Both the position numbers and the translations under genes were made by a program. The notes beneath the pieces are model-generated. The model did not search any database. It saw only the letters and a program-made list of their open reading frames with translations, and was not told the origin of the DNA. Source: Paenibacillus sp. MBLB1832 (GTDB taxonomy: Bacteria; Bacillota; Bacilli; Paenibacillales; NBRC-103111). From it: a stretch of DNA of 64,000 nt. Of this stretch, positions 25,440 to 33,573 are shown piece by piece; position 1 is the stretch's first letter; every line of letters starts with the position of its first letter. The stretch covers positions 2,313,001 to 2,377,000 of the forward strand of contig NZ_CP130319.1 in assembly GCF_032271945.1 (NCBI RefSeq), in the 5' to 3' direction.

Positions 25440-26408
25440 CTATTTCTTTGCAGCTGGCGCCAATAGCTTAAGTATATCGTCGAAGCTCTTTACTTTGGCC
25501 GGAATTTCCTTGGTTAATGGTGTGCTTTTATTGATAGCATCATAGGTTTGATGGAGCACAATGTGATTATCAAGTGCTTTGCCATCTACGGTAACCGTGA
25601 AGGTGAGATCGAGCGATTGATCACGAATGAAGCCAGCTTCATCAATTGCAACCTTCATGGAACTTGGAGTTTTGATCGTAAGTGAATTGAATTGGTTCTT
25701 CTTGAGTGTTTCGACTTTGTCGGCTGCTAGGAGGCCGTTGGTTTGTAAAGTGGAAAGGAACTCTGGCAATTTCGTATGCAGCTGTTCGTTAATGGTTTTG
25801 CTATTTTTTGCCGTCACATCAACTTCAATGGATTTGGCCGACGTCCCGTCAGCCAATTTAACAGGCTCTTTGGCTTCCTTATACCATTTTGCGTCAATGC
25901 CTTCGAATAATAGCTTGCTTAATGCGCTGGAAACTTGCGGCGTGTTCTTCAGCGTATCGGCGTTCAATGGGCTTGACGAAGAGCCGCTCATCTTTTGTAA
26001 ATCAATCGAGTAAAATTCATCGGCTGTCTTATTTAAGGCTGGCATATTGAAAAACAATTTGCTATCTTTAATGAGAATTGGGATGTCAATTGGGGATGTA
26101 GATCCCTTAGGTGTGACATGCAGATCCGTTTGAAATTGAAGCGGGTCAATGTTGCTGATCCCCTTCCACGTAATTGTGCTTTCACGAATTAGCGATAATA
26201 ACCCATTCGTAAGAGGGTTAGCAGATTTCATGAGTCCGTCGCTTATGGCGAGTGTCGTACTTCCATCGAACGTATATGACTTCATTTCCGCTTGTTTGTC
26301 CATCGATTGTTGGAATGTTTCTTTCACTTTGGTGTTATCGGTACATGCCGTTAACGAAACTAGGCTGATCGCCGATATGGCCGTTAGGGTAATCCACTTC
26401 TTCATCAT
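25440..26408 (-). CDS. Lipoprotein, DUF6612/LppX-like
   Basis: About 322 residues. Signal MMKKWITLTAISAISLVSLTAC with lipobox SLTAC. The mature protein starts TDNTKVKETFQQSMDKQAEMKSYTFDGSTTLAI, a pattern of membrane-anchored single-domain lipoproteins with a half-barrel fold (DUF6612 or LppX-like, recalled rather than searched). ATG 26408 with AAGGAGAG 11 bases upstream is preferred over the ATG at 26459. Ligand and role unknown; probably attached to the outer face of the cytoplasmic membrane. Divergent from the MidA-type gene. Confidence 0.72.
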   Translation of the reverse strand: MMKKWITLTAISAISLVSLTACTDNTKVKETFQQSMDKQAEMKSYTFDGSTTLAISDGLMKSANPLTNGLLSLIRESTITWKGISNIDPLQFQTDLHVTPKGSTSPIDIPILIKDSKLFFNMPALNKTADEFYSIDLQKMSGSSSSPLNADTLKNTPQVSSALSKLLFEGIDAKWYKEAKEPVKLADGTSAKSIEVDVTAKNSKTINEQLHTKLPEFLSTLQTNGLLAADKVETLKKNQFNSLTIKTPSSMKVAIDEAGFIRDQSLDLTFTVTVDGKALDNHIVLHQTYDAINKSTPLTKEIPAKVKSFDDILKLLAPAAKK

Positions 26409-26495
26409 GCTATTTTTTCTCTCCTTCCATAATCCTTTTTCATTATACGAGTTTCGCATTCATTTGTCTGTAAGTAAAGAACTGGGGGATTTCAT

Positions 26496-27632
26496 TTGAC
26501 GTATCAACTAGGTCATTCAGGGGTTGTTGCAGCCTTGCAGGACGCGATTCAGTCCACGAGGGATCAACGCATTTCTTTTCGCGATTACATGGATATTTGT
26601 CTCTACCAGGAACCTCATGGCTATTATCGGAACCAGCAGATCAAAATTGGCAAACAAGGCGATTTCTATACGAGTTCCTCCATCGGCACGGTGATGGGTG
26701 AAATGATTGCAGCTTTCGTACATAAACAACTTCAAAGCCTCCCAGAGTGGCAAAAGGATCTCCAAGTCGTGGAATGGGGAGGGGGCAATGGGCGCATGGC
26801 CAAGCAGATGCTGGATGAGCTGCGTCGAATTGAACCAGCTATTTATGGGCGAACGACGTATACCCTCATTGAATCAAGTCCCTATCATCGTCAGCTGCAG
26901 GCGGAGAGTCTATCTGAGCATATTAAGCAGATTCGCTTTATCGATGGAGCAGTGTGGCTGCAAGAGGAGCCGGAAGATCATGTCTACGTGTTGGCAAATG
27001 AGTTAGTGGATGCTTTCCCTGTACATCGAATCCGCTTTTGGGGGGGAGAATTCCAAGAATCATTCGTGAGTTGGCATCCCGAGGAACCCTGCTTTCGAGA
27101 GGATTGGTTCCCGCTTGAACATCCACGAATAGTAGACTACCTGGAATCGCTTAAGGTTCAATGGTCGGAGGGTCAAATTGCTGAGATCAATCTCGCGGGC
27201 AGCGATTGGATCCGTCAGATCTCCGCTCGCATTCGCAGCGGCAGTGTCATTATGATTGATTATGGCGATGTGGCAGACGAAATATTCGGGGCTCACCGTC
27301 ATCAAGGGACGCTGATGTGTTATCGCAAGCATGAGGCGCACGATAATCCTTTCATCTATCAAGGTGAGCAGGACATTACCGCACACGTGGATTTCAGCTC
27401 CTATATGAAAGCCGCGGCGGCATGTGGATTTGAAGTTTCGCCCTTGCAGACTCAACGTCAATTCCTAGTGGAACAGGGGATATTAGAGAAGTTGCAAAAC
27501 CACTTTGATCCGAATCCTTTCAGTGAGGTATCTAAACGTAACCGAACGATTCGTCAATTGCTTTTGAGCGATGGCATGAGTGAGTTGTTTAAAGTGTGTA
27601 TTGTAACGAAAAAAGGTGGGTCGGCTAAATAG
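26496..27632 (+). CDS. SAM-dependent methyltransferase, MidA/NDUFAF7 family (COG1565)
   Basis: 378 residues. ISFRDYMDICLYQEPHGYYRN near residue 27 and GDFYTSSSIGTVMGEMIAAFV near 55 are the signature of the MidA family, followed by the SAM-binding glycine loop VVEWGGGNGRMAKQMLDEL (about 90-108), YTLIESSPYHRQLQ, LANELVDAFPVHRI, and MIDYGD with HRHQGTLMCYRKHEA. The mitochondrial member dimethylates an arginine of a complex I subunit; the bacterial target is unknown. Start TTG 26496 with TGGGGGAT at 6-7 bases. The stop codon lies in the loop of the terminator hairpin. Confidence 0.9.
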   Translation: MTYQLGHSGVVAALQDAIQSTRDQRISFRDYMDICLYQEPHGYYRNQQIKIGKQGDFYTSSSIGTVMGEMIAAFVHKQLQSLPEWQKDLQVVEWGGGNGRMAKQMLDELRRIEPAIYGRTTYTLIESSPYHRQLQAESLSEHIKQIRFIDGAVWLQEEPEDHVYVLANELVDAFPVHRIRFWGGEFQESFVSWHPEEPCFREDWFPLEHPRIVDYLESLKVQWSEGQIAEINLAGSDWIRQISARIRSGSVIMIDYGDVADEIFGAHRHQGTLMCYRKHEAHDNPFIYQGEQDITAHVDFSSYMKAAAACGFEVSPLQTQRQFLVEQGILEKLQNHFDPNPFSEVSKRNRTIRQLLLSDGMSELFKVCIVTKKGGSAK

Positions 27633-27650
27633 CCGATCCACCTTTAATTT
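27612..27650. terminator. Bidirectional terminator overlapping the MidA-type stop codon
   Basis: AAAGGTGGGTCGGCT pairs with AGCCGATCCACCTTT (one G-U) around AAAT; A run on the left, TAATTT on the right. The stop codon of the plus-strand gene is at the loop, and the minus-strand DUF2626 gene ends 17 bases to the right. Confidence 0.92.
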
Positions 27651-27666
27651 GTTGCGCGTTTTCGGA

Positions 27667-27897
27667 TTAAATGGACATTTTGAAAAATGACCAGTACGTA
27701 AATCCGCTGAAGGAGAGAATCATGTATCCCCAGAACAACAATATGTAAGTACGTTCAGACAAGCGCATATAGCCTAGAATGACGAATACGGCTGTTTGAA
27801 AAAAGAAAATCAGAGACATAGGTATCATATCGCCAGCTAAGCTCATTAGTGCGATAACAAGTGTCCAAAAACCTAGAACCCGAAACATGCGATCCAT
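27667..27897 (-). CDS. DUF2626 family small membrane protein (YqgY-like)
   Basis: About 76 residues with two or three hydrophobic helices: MDRMFRVLGFWTLVIALMS, LIFFFQTAVFVILGYMRLSERTYILLFWGYMILSFSGFTYWSFF. The start MDRMFRVLGFW and the FFQT..FVxLGYxxLSERxY centre match the DUF2626 family of Bacillales as I remember it. ATG 27897 has GAGGGGGAT upstream; the in-frame GTG at 27924 precedes that site. Function unknown. Confidence 0.8.
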   Translation of the reverse strand: MDRMFRVLGFWTLVIALMSLAGDMIPMSLIFFFQTAVFVILGYMRLSERTYILLFWGYMILSFSGFTYWSFFKMSI

Positions 27898-28283
27898 TCT
27901 CGTTATATCCCCCTCTCGTACCACGTTGCACTTTAACTACATCACATTATACCTTTTGATCCAAGTGGTGTAAACCGTCAAACGGTGACGAAATTGAAAA
28001 CATTTCATCAGATAGAGGTAGTATGTCTTTTTATCCAAATCCCATGTATGAGTGTCAAAAAATTTGGCAATACCATTTAGTATCAAATAGATTCTATGAA
28101 CTCTAGTACGGGCATAGAAATAGTAATAATGGAACGAATCAATGGATAATGTCTAGCCCAATTGATTCTTAATTATTGATGCAACTGCAATAGGAGAGGC
28201 TTTATCTGATTCTGAAGCTCCCGAAACGGAGAGACTTTGCTCTCCGACCAAGATCCCTATATCATTTTAGGAGGTTTGACCTT
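27898..28283. other. Intergenic region upstream of rsfA
   Basis: 386 bases with no supported gene. AT-rich, with a 7-bp hairpin CGGAGAG/CTCTCCG at 28227-28246 in the likely rsfA leader. A 20-codon ORF near 28043 lacks a ribosome binding site. No convincing sigma-A promoter; a sporulation promoter is expected for rsfA but none was clear to me. Confidence 0.6.
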
Positions 28284-28937
28284 ATGTCGGCAATTAGACA
28301 AGATGCATGGAGCGATGAAGACGACCTAATTTTAGCGGAGTTGACATTACGTCATATCCGTGAAGGCAGTACACAATTATCTGCTTTTGAGGAAGTTGGA
28401 GAGCGCATTGGACGAACAGCAGCCGCTTGCGGATTTCGTTGGAACAGTTTTGTTAGAAAGAAGTATGAAGCGGCTATTCAGATTGCCAAAGCTCAGCGTC
28501 AGAAACGAACACAATTGAAGAAGCATGCTCCTGTTTCTATTTCAGGTTCCAATTCTATTGGACTTCTGGAAAGTACGGAAGCAGCTCTTGGGAAAAATGA
28601 ATCATTTACCGAAGAAACGCTTTCGATCGATGCGGTTATTCGCTTCTTGCGTCAATGGCGCAGTACGTATCAGGATATGAATCGTCATATTAAATCGTTA
28701 GAAAAAGAATTGCAGGACAAAGAGGACGAACTCGATAGACTTGGCCGAGAAAATAACAAGCTGAATAAGCAAGTGAATGAAGTGGAAACGGATTATCGCG
28801 TTGTGAATGATGATTATAAAGCGCTTATTCAAATTATGGACCGGGCTAGGAAAATGGCATTCCTTGTGGAAGAAGAGGAAGAAGAGAAGCCGCGCTTCAA
28901 GATGGATGCGAACGGGAATTTAGAAAGAGTAGAATAG
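28284..28937 (+). CDS. rsfA: RsfA family forespore transcription factor
   Basis: 217 residues. An N-terminal Myb/SANT-like helix-turn-helix (RQDAWSDEDDLILAELTLRHIREGSTQLSAFEEVGERIGRTAAACGFRWNSFVRKKYE) and a C-terminal coiled coil (YQDMNRHIKSLEKELQDKEDELDRLGRENNKLNKQVNEVETDY) are the RsfA architecture. B. subtilis RsfA (YlbO) fine-tunes sigma-F/sigma-G dependent genes in the forespore. It lies two positions upstream of panE, as ylbO precedes ylbQ in Bacillus. ATG 28284 with AGGAGG eight to nine bases upstream. Confidence 0.9.
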   Translation: MSAIRQDAWSDEDDLILAELTLRHIREGSTQLSAFEEVGERIGRTAAACGFRWNSFVRKKYEAAIQIAKAQRQKRTQLKKHAPVSISGSNSIGLLESTEAALGKNESFTEETLSIDAVIRFLRQWRSTYQDMNRHIKSLEKELQDKEDELDRLGRENNKLNKQVNEVETDYRVVNDDYKALIQIMDRARKMAFLVEEEEEEKPRFKMDANGNLERVE

Positions 28938-28971
28938 CTGAACGACCAGCATAATGAATAAAATGTTGAAG

Positions 28972-29008
28972 AGCCGCAGTCCAGGGAGTCCTTGGACTGT
29001 GGCTTTTT
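28972..29008 (+). terminator. Terminator after rsfA
   Basis: AGCCGCAGTCCA/TGGACTGTGGCT, 12 pairs with one G-U, 9-nt loop, then TTTT. Confidence 0.9.
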
Positions 29009-29093
29009 GTTACACGCGGACGCATATCCTAGATGGACATCAAAAGAAGTTTTTCACATAATAGAAGCATGGAATCATTTTAGGAGGATTACA

Positions 29094-30047
29094 ATGCGCA
29101 TCATGATCATTGGCGGGGGTTCGCTAGGACTGCTATTTGCAGGAAAGCTTGCACAAAGCGGGCACGATTTGACGGTTGTCACTAGAACGAAAGAGCAAGC
29201 CCTTGAGCTTCAAGCACGCGGGATTACGGTGGTAGAGCCGGATCGCGAAGAGCTTGTGCTGACAAGGGATAACAAGTTCAAGTTTATAACCATAGATGAC
29301 TTAAATGCTCATTCTAATCAATCGTCTCCCATTGACTATATCTGTCTCATGGTGAAACAAGCTGCAATAAACAATGAGTTGATTGATCAGATTCAGCGTC
29401 AAATGTCTCCCAATACGTACGTAATAGGCTTTCAAAATGGGATCGGACATGAACGAAGGCTCAGTGAACTCATCGGACAGGAGCGCGTATTACTGTCGGT
29501 AACGACAGAGGGGGCCAAAAGGCTGACGGCATCTTCAGTGGCGCATACTGGCCGCGGCATCACGTACTTAGGTAGCATGGATCCAAGCTCGCAAATCGAC
29601 GCCAATCCACACCACCTTTTGTTCGCGCAAGCGCTGGAACGAGAAGGAATCCATACGATTTTGTCGAAAAATATGGAAGTAAGGGTGTGGAGCAAGTTAG
29701 TTATCAATGCGGTTATTAATCCGTTGACGGCTATTTTGCGCGTGAATAACGGGGGATTGCTTAGCTCTTCATGGGCACTTTCTTTAATGAAAGATCTCTA
29801 TGAGGAAGCGCGATCCGTAGCCGAAGCACTGCAGATTGACCTACCAGGTGATTTATGGACATCCATCCTTGATGTATGTGAGAAAACAAGTTGGAATCAC
29901 TCCTCCATGCTTCAGGATATTGAAGCTTCACGCCAAACCGAAATTGACTATATGAATGGCAGTCTCGTTCAGTTTGCTAAAGAGCAAGGGCTAAAGCTGC
30001 CTATGAACGACTTCGTGTATCGGATGATAAAAGCGATCGAATACTAA
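29094..30047 (+). CDS. panE: 2-dehydropantoate 2-reductase (ketopantoate reductase)
   Basis: 317 residues. NADPH-binding MRIMIIGGGSLGLLFAGKLAQSGHDLTVVTR at the N-terminus, VKQAAINNELIDQI, and the active-site region SKLVINAVINPLTAILRVNNGGLL near residue 200 (Lys and Asn of KxxxNxxxNP). It reduces 2-dehydropantoate to pantoate for pantothenate and CoA synthesis. The open frame extends to 28992, across the previous terminator, but TAGGAGG places the start at ATG 29094. Member of the ylbO-ylbQ neighbourhood of Bacillales. Confidence 0.92.
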   Translation: MRIMIIGGGSLGLLFAGKLAQSGHDLTVVTRTKEQALELQARGITVVEPDREELVLTRDNKFKFITIDDLNAHSNQSSPIDYICLMVKQAAINNELIDQIQRQMSPNTYVIGFQNGIGHERRLSELIGQERVLLSVTTEGAKRLTASSVAHTGRGITYLGSMDPSSQIDANPHHLLFAQALEREGIHTILSKNMEVRVWSKLVINAVINPLTAILRVNNGGLLSSSWALSLMKDLYEEARSVAEALQIDLPGDLWTSILDVCEKTSWNHSSMLQDIEASRQTEIDYMNGSLVQFAKEQGLKLPMNDFVYRMIKAIEY

Positions 30048-30062
30048 AGAGGAGGGCTAAGC

Positions 30063-30461
30063 ATGAATGGCATCCTGAATTTTCTGTCCACGATCTATGC
30101 TGCGCTTGCTGTTGCGCCATTTATAACATTTATCGTCTTATGGTTTATTGTCTTCTTTTTTCTAAAAGATAAGAAGATGACAACGAGACTCACCATGGAT
30201 GTAACGACGATATTCTTATTAGGGTCTGTTTCCTTGATGTGGAATAAACTGTTCCATACACAATTCGGCTTTTGGCTGATTGTGCTTCTGCTTCTCATTT
30301 CATTTGGCATCATTGGTGGCTATCAAACGCATTTGAAGGGGCAAACGAACTTACTTAAGGTTGGTCGGGTAGTTTGGCGACTTAGTTTTCTAGGGTTGTC
30401 TAGTTTATACATCGTATTGTTTTTCGTACATATTGGAAAAAATTACTTATTTGCCGCCTAG
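30063..30461 (+). CDS. DUF3397 family membrane protein
   Basis: 132 residues with four membrane helices (LSTIYAALAVAPFITFIVLWFIVFFFL, LTMDVTTIFLLGSVSLMW, FWLIVLLLLISFGIIGGY, VWRLSFLGLSSLYIVLFFVHI). The KKMTTRLTMDVTTIFL segment and the position between panE and the bshC-mraZ region match DUF3397 proteins of Bacillales. AGAGGAGGG lies 7-8 bases before ATG 30063; panE ends 15 bases upstream, so the two form one operon. Function unknown. Confidence 0.83.
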   Translation: MNGILNFLSTIYAALAVAPFITFIVLWFIVFFFLKDKKMTTRLTMDVTTIFLLGSVSLMWNKLFHTQFGFWLIVLLLLISFGIIGGYQTHLKGQTNLLKVGRVVWRLSFLGLSSLYIVLFFVHIGKNYLFAA

Positions 30462-30604
30462 ATTTCAATTGAATTAGCTGTATTTAGATGCTCAGGGCAA
30501 TATTGTTCTGAGCGTTTGTAATATTTCTATGATATTTGTAGAAAATAACAAATAAAATCGTCTAGATTTTATTGACCGATGGTTGTATAATCAATACTCG
30601 TGAG

Positions 30605-30708
30605 GGTAAATTTTTTTACCATTCAATTAAACAAAGGTAAATTATTTGTGGACAAACCTTCTGAATATGTTATAATTCCTTGCGTAGACTCTAGTAATTT
30701 TTTTTACC
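30605..30708 (+). promoter_or_regulatory. Putative operators GGTAAA-N4-TTTACC around the opp promoter
   Basis: Three related 16-bp elements: ggtaaatttttttacc (30605-30620, a full palindrome in its arms), ggtaaattatttgtgg (30636-30651, left half conserved, reaching the -35 box) and agtaattttttttacc (30693-30708, just after the predicted transcription start). Placement before, on and after the promoter is typical of repressor sites. The protein that binds is unknown. Confidence 0.4.
30649..30676 (+). promoter_or_regulatory. Sigma-A promoter of the opp operon
   Basis: TGGACA (30649-30654), 16-bp spacer, perfect TATAAT (30671-30676). The leader to oppA is then about 170 nt. The 390-base gap from 30462 to 30852 holds this promoter and the GGTAAA elements and no gene that I can support. 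Confidence 0.7.
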
Positions 30709-30852
30709 AGAGATATGCGTAATGTAATATAACATTGAAAAAGCGGTTTCATTGATTTACGGGTTTACGGTGTGGTCTTTATGTGAATAAAGCTGACAAC
30801 ATACACCTAACCATAGATGTTTAGACATACATATTTTAAAGGAGGAGTTAAT

Positions 30853-32538
30853 ATGAAAGCGACAAAATGGGTTACTACAGCAGTAGCATTAACGCTCATG
30901 GGTAGCGTTGCGGTTGGTTGCGGTAAAAAAGAGGAAACAACTCCAACAACATCCCCAAATGGGACATCGGGTACTGCAACTCCTGCACCATCCAAAAAGC
31001 CACAAGAAATCAAAATCAATTTCTCAGCAGAGCCGCCTGTTATGGATAGCTCCAAAGCTACAGCAAATGCTGCTTTTACATTCATTAGCGCATTTAACGA
31101 AGGTCTATATCGTACAGATAAAGACGGCAAAGCGACTCCTGGTCTTGCAAAAGACTTCCCTAAAATTTCTGCTGACGGTCTTACTTACACGATCGAGATC
31201 CGCGACAATGCGAATTGGTCAGATGGTACGCCAGTTAAAGCACAAGATTTCGCTTATTCCTTCAAACGTACTTTAGATCCTGCTACAAAAGGGCAATATA
31301 GCTTCGTAGTAGCTTGGATTAAAGGTGGAGAAGCTGTTACTAAAGCTAAAACTCCTGATGAAGTGAAAAAAGCGCAAGACGCTCTAGGCGTTAAAGTTCT
31401 TGGCGACAAAAAGCTTGAGATTACTCTTGAAAAACCAGTTGCATTCTTCACGCAAATGCTTGCATTTGGTACATTCTTGCCGCAACGTGAAGATTTCGTT
31501 ACAAAAGCTGGCGACAAATACGGCGCTGAAGCTGACAAAGTTATCGGTGCAGGTCCATTCATCTTGAGCAAATGGGATCACGGCCAAACACTTGAGCTTG
31601 TTAAAAACGAAAAGTATTGGGATGCTGCTAATGTGAAATTAACAAAAGCAACAATCAATATCGTTAAAGATCCAAATACAGGTCTAAACCTATATGAAAC
31701 AGACGCGGCTGACTTGGCTGAGATTAACCGCGACCAACTGAAATTGTACAAAGGTAAACCAGATAACCTGCCTAAACCAGAGTTGACGAACTCTTACCTC
31801 ATGTACCAAGTTAAGAAACAACCAGCACTTGCGAACAAAAAAATCCGTCAAGCGCTTGGTATGGCAATCGACCGTCAAGCTTATGTTGACACAGTACTTG
31901 CTAACGGTTCCGTTCCTTCCACAGGTCTAGTACCTAACGGTACTTCTGACGGTGCTGGCGGCGAGTTCCGTAAAACAGCAGGTGACACTCAACCGAAGTT
32001 CGATGCAGCTAAAGCGAAGCAATTGCTAGCTGATGGTTTGAAAGAACTTGGTTTGTCTGCTCTGCCAAAAATGAAAGTAAACGCAGATGATACAGATACG
32101 GCTAAGAAATCACTTGAGTTCATCCTTGCACAATGGAAAGAGAATCTCGGGTATGTAGCTGAAGCAAACCCAGTTCCGCATGCTTTGCGTATCGAGTTGT
32201 CCTCCAAACATGATTTCGACATCGCACTTTCCCTATGGGGCGCAGATTACAACGATCCAATGACATTCTTGGATATGTGGGTAACAGGCGGCGAGTTTGA
32301 CGAAGGCGACTACAGCAATCCAGAGTACGATAAACTTGTTAAAGCAGCTCAATCCGAAACAGACGTTACAAAACGTGCGAAAAGTTTAGTGGAAGCTGAG
32401 AAAATCCTTATGGATGATCAAGGTGTAGCTCCATTGTACTTCCGTACTCGTGCCTACTTGAAAAAACCATCCATTGACGGTTTGATTCTTCCATCATTCG
32501 GTCAAGAGTGGGAATTGAAATGGACTTCCGTTAAGTAA
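30853..32538 (+). CDS. oppA: Oligopeptide ABC transporter substrate-binding lipoprotein
   Basis: 561 residues. Signal MKATKWVTTAVALTLMGSVAVGC with lipobox SVAVGC, then a Thr/Ser/Pro-rich linker, then a SBP_bac_5 domain: INFSAEPPVMDSSKATANAAFTFISAFNEGLYRTDKDGKATPGLAKDFPKISADGLTYTIEIRDNANWSDGTPVKAQDFAYSFKRTLDP is the family's standard opening. It captures peptides outside the cell for OppBC. ATG 30853 has GGAGGAG eight bases upstream. The codon usage is biased toward preferred codons (many GTT, GCT, AAA), as expected for an abundant protein. A strong hairpin separates it from oppB. Confidence 0.95.
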   Translation: MKATKWVTTAVALTLMGSVAVGCGKKEETTPTTSPNGTSGTATPAPSKKPQEIKINFSAEPPVMDSSKATANAAFTFISAFNEGLYRTDKDGKATPGLAKDFPKISADGLTYTIEIRDNANWSDGTPVKAQDFAYSFKRTLDPATKGQYSFVVAWIKGGEAVTKAKTPDEVKKAQDALGVKVLGDKKLEITLEKPVAFFTQMLAFGTFLPQREDFVTKAGDKYGAEADKVIGAGPFILSKWDHGQTLELVKNEKYWDAANVKLTKATINIVKDPNTGLNLYETDAADLAEINRDQLKLYKGKPDNLPKPELTNSYLMYQVKKQPALANKKIRQALGMAIDRQAYVDTVLANGSVPSTGLVPNGTSDGAGGEFRKTAGDTQPKFDAAKAKQLLADGLKELGLSALPKMKVNADDTDTAKKSLEFILAQWKENLGYVAEANPVPHALRIELSSKHDFDIALSLWGADYNDPMTFLDMWVTGGEFDEGDYSNPEYDKLVKAAQSETDVTKRAKSLVEAEKILMDDQGVAPLYFRTRAYLKKPSIDGLILPSFGQEWELKWTSVK

Positions 32539-32560
32539 TTCCAACTAGTTGTATTTGTGC

Positions 32561-32599
32561 AGAAGGGGCCGTTCGCACCTCGTGGGAGCGGCCCCTTCT
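32561..32599 (+). promoter_or_regulatory. Intercistronic hairpin between oppA and oppB
   Basis: AGAAGGGGCCG/CGGCCCCTTCT, 11 perfect pairs with a partly paired apex. The following sequence (TAACTTTCTTG) has no proper T run, so it looks like an attenuator or an mRNA-stabilising structure that lets oppA exceed oppBCDF, rather than a full terminator (inference). Confidence 0.65.
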
Positions 32600-32637
32600 A
32601 ACTTTCTTGTTTTATATTCTAATAAAGGAGGAGCAAT

Positions 32638-33570
32638 ATGGTTAAGTTCATTCTTCGCCGTTTCCTATATGCGCTTATTACATTATGGCTCATTGCATCA
32701 GTTACTTTCGTCTTGATGAAAAACTTACCAGGTAATCCGTTAGGAGAAGGTGCTGAGAAGATTCCTAAAGCGACGAGAGATATGTTATTGAAGCAATATG
32801 GTTTGGATAAGCCGTTATGGCAACAGTACTTGACATTCATGAATAACATCATCCATGGCGATCTAGGAGCTTCCTTTCAATTCCCTGCTCACAAAGTAAC
32901 CGATATTATTAAACAAGCATTTCCTTCTTCTTTAGAACTTGGATTGATTTCAATTGTCATTGCCATTGTAGTTGGTTTGACTTTGGGGATTATTGCAGCC
33001 TTAAATCATAACAAAGCTGGCGATTATACAGCGATGTTCATCGCGATTATTGGTGTATCCATTCCTTCTTTCGTCTTGGGACCGATGCTTTCCTATTACG
33101 TTGGTGTTAAATGGGGCATTCTACCAGCTGGGCTATGGAAAGGACCGAGTTATAAAGTGTTACCAGCTATTGCTCTATCGTTCGGAACGATTGCGATTCT
33201 TGCCCGTTTAATGCGTACGTCCATGTTGGATGTCTTAAATCAAGATTACATTAAAACAGCGAAATCTAAAGGTTTGGCCAGCTTTACAGTTGTTGTTAAG
33301 CATACCATTCGAAACGCGATATTACCGGTTATTACGATTATCGGTCCAATATTTGTAAATGTCATCACAGGTACGTTGGTAGTTGAACAAATTTTTAGTG
33401 TACCAGGATTGGGTAAACATTTTGTATCATCTGTATCTTCAAATGACTATACGATGATATCGGGTTTAACTATTTTCTACTCGAGTATCTTAATTGTTGT
33501 TATTTTCATTACTGACGTTGTTTATGGCTTAGTAGACCCTAGAATTCGTCTTGGGAAAGGCGGGAAATAG
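32638..33570 (+). CDS. oppB: Oligopeptide ABC transporter permease OppB
   Basis: 310 residues, six membrane helices; the N-terminus MVKFILRRFLYALITLWLIASVTFVLMKNLPGNP is characteristic of OppB/DppB. The cytoplasmic EAA loop YIKTAKSKGLASFTVVVKHTIRNAILPV (about residues 203-231) contacts the ATPases. ATG 32638 has AAAGGAGGAG at the right distance. Oligopeptide or dipeptide specificity cannot be decided from the permease sequence. Confidence 0.94.
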   Translation: MVKFILRRFLYALITLWLIASVTFVLMKNLPGNPLGEGAEKIPKATRDMLLKQYGLDKPLWQQYLTFMNNIIHGDLGASFQFPAHKVTDIIKQAFPSSLELGLISIVIAIVVGLTLGIIAALNHNKAGDYTAMFIAIIGVSIPSFVLGPMLSYYVGVKWGILPAGLWKGPSYKVLPAIALSFGTIAILARLMRTSMLDVLNQDYIKTAKSKGLASFTVVVKHTIRNAILPVITIIGPIFVNVITGTLVVEQIFSVPGLGKHFVSSVSSNDYTMISGLTIFYSSILIVVIFITDVVYGLVDPRIRLGKGGK

Positions 33571-33573
33571 TTC

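Noticed and set aside
28043-28105. 20-codon ORF in the rsfA upstream region
   Set aside because: No ribosome binding site or promoter; random AT-rich composition.
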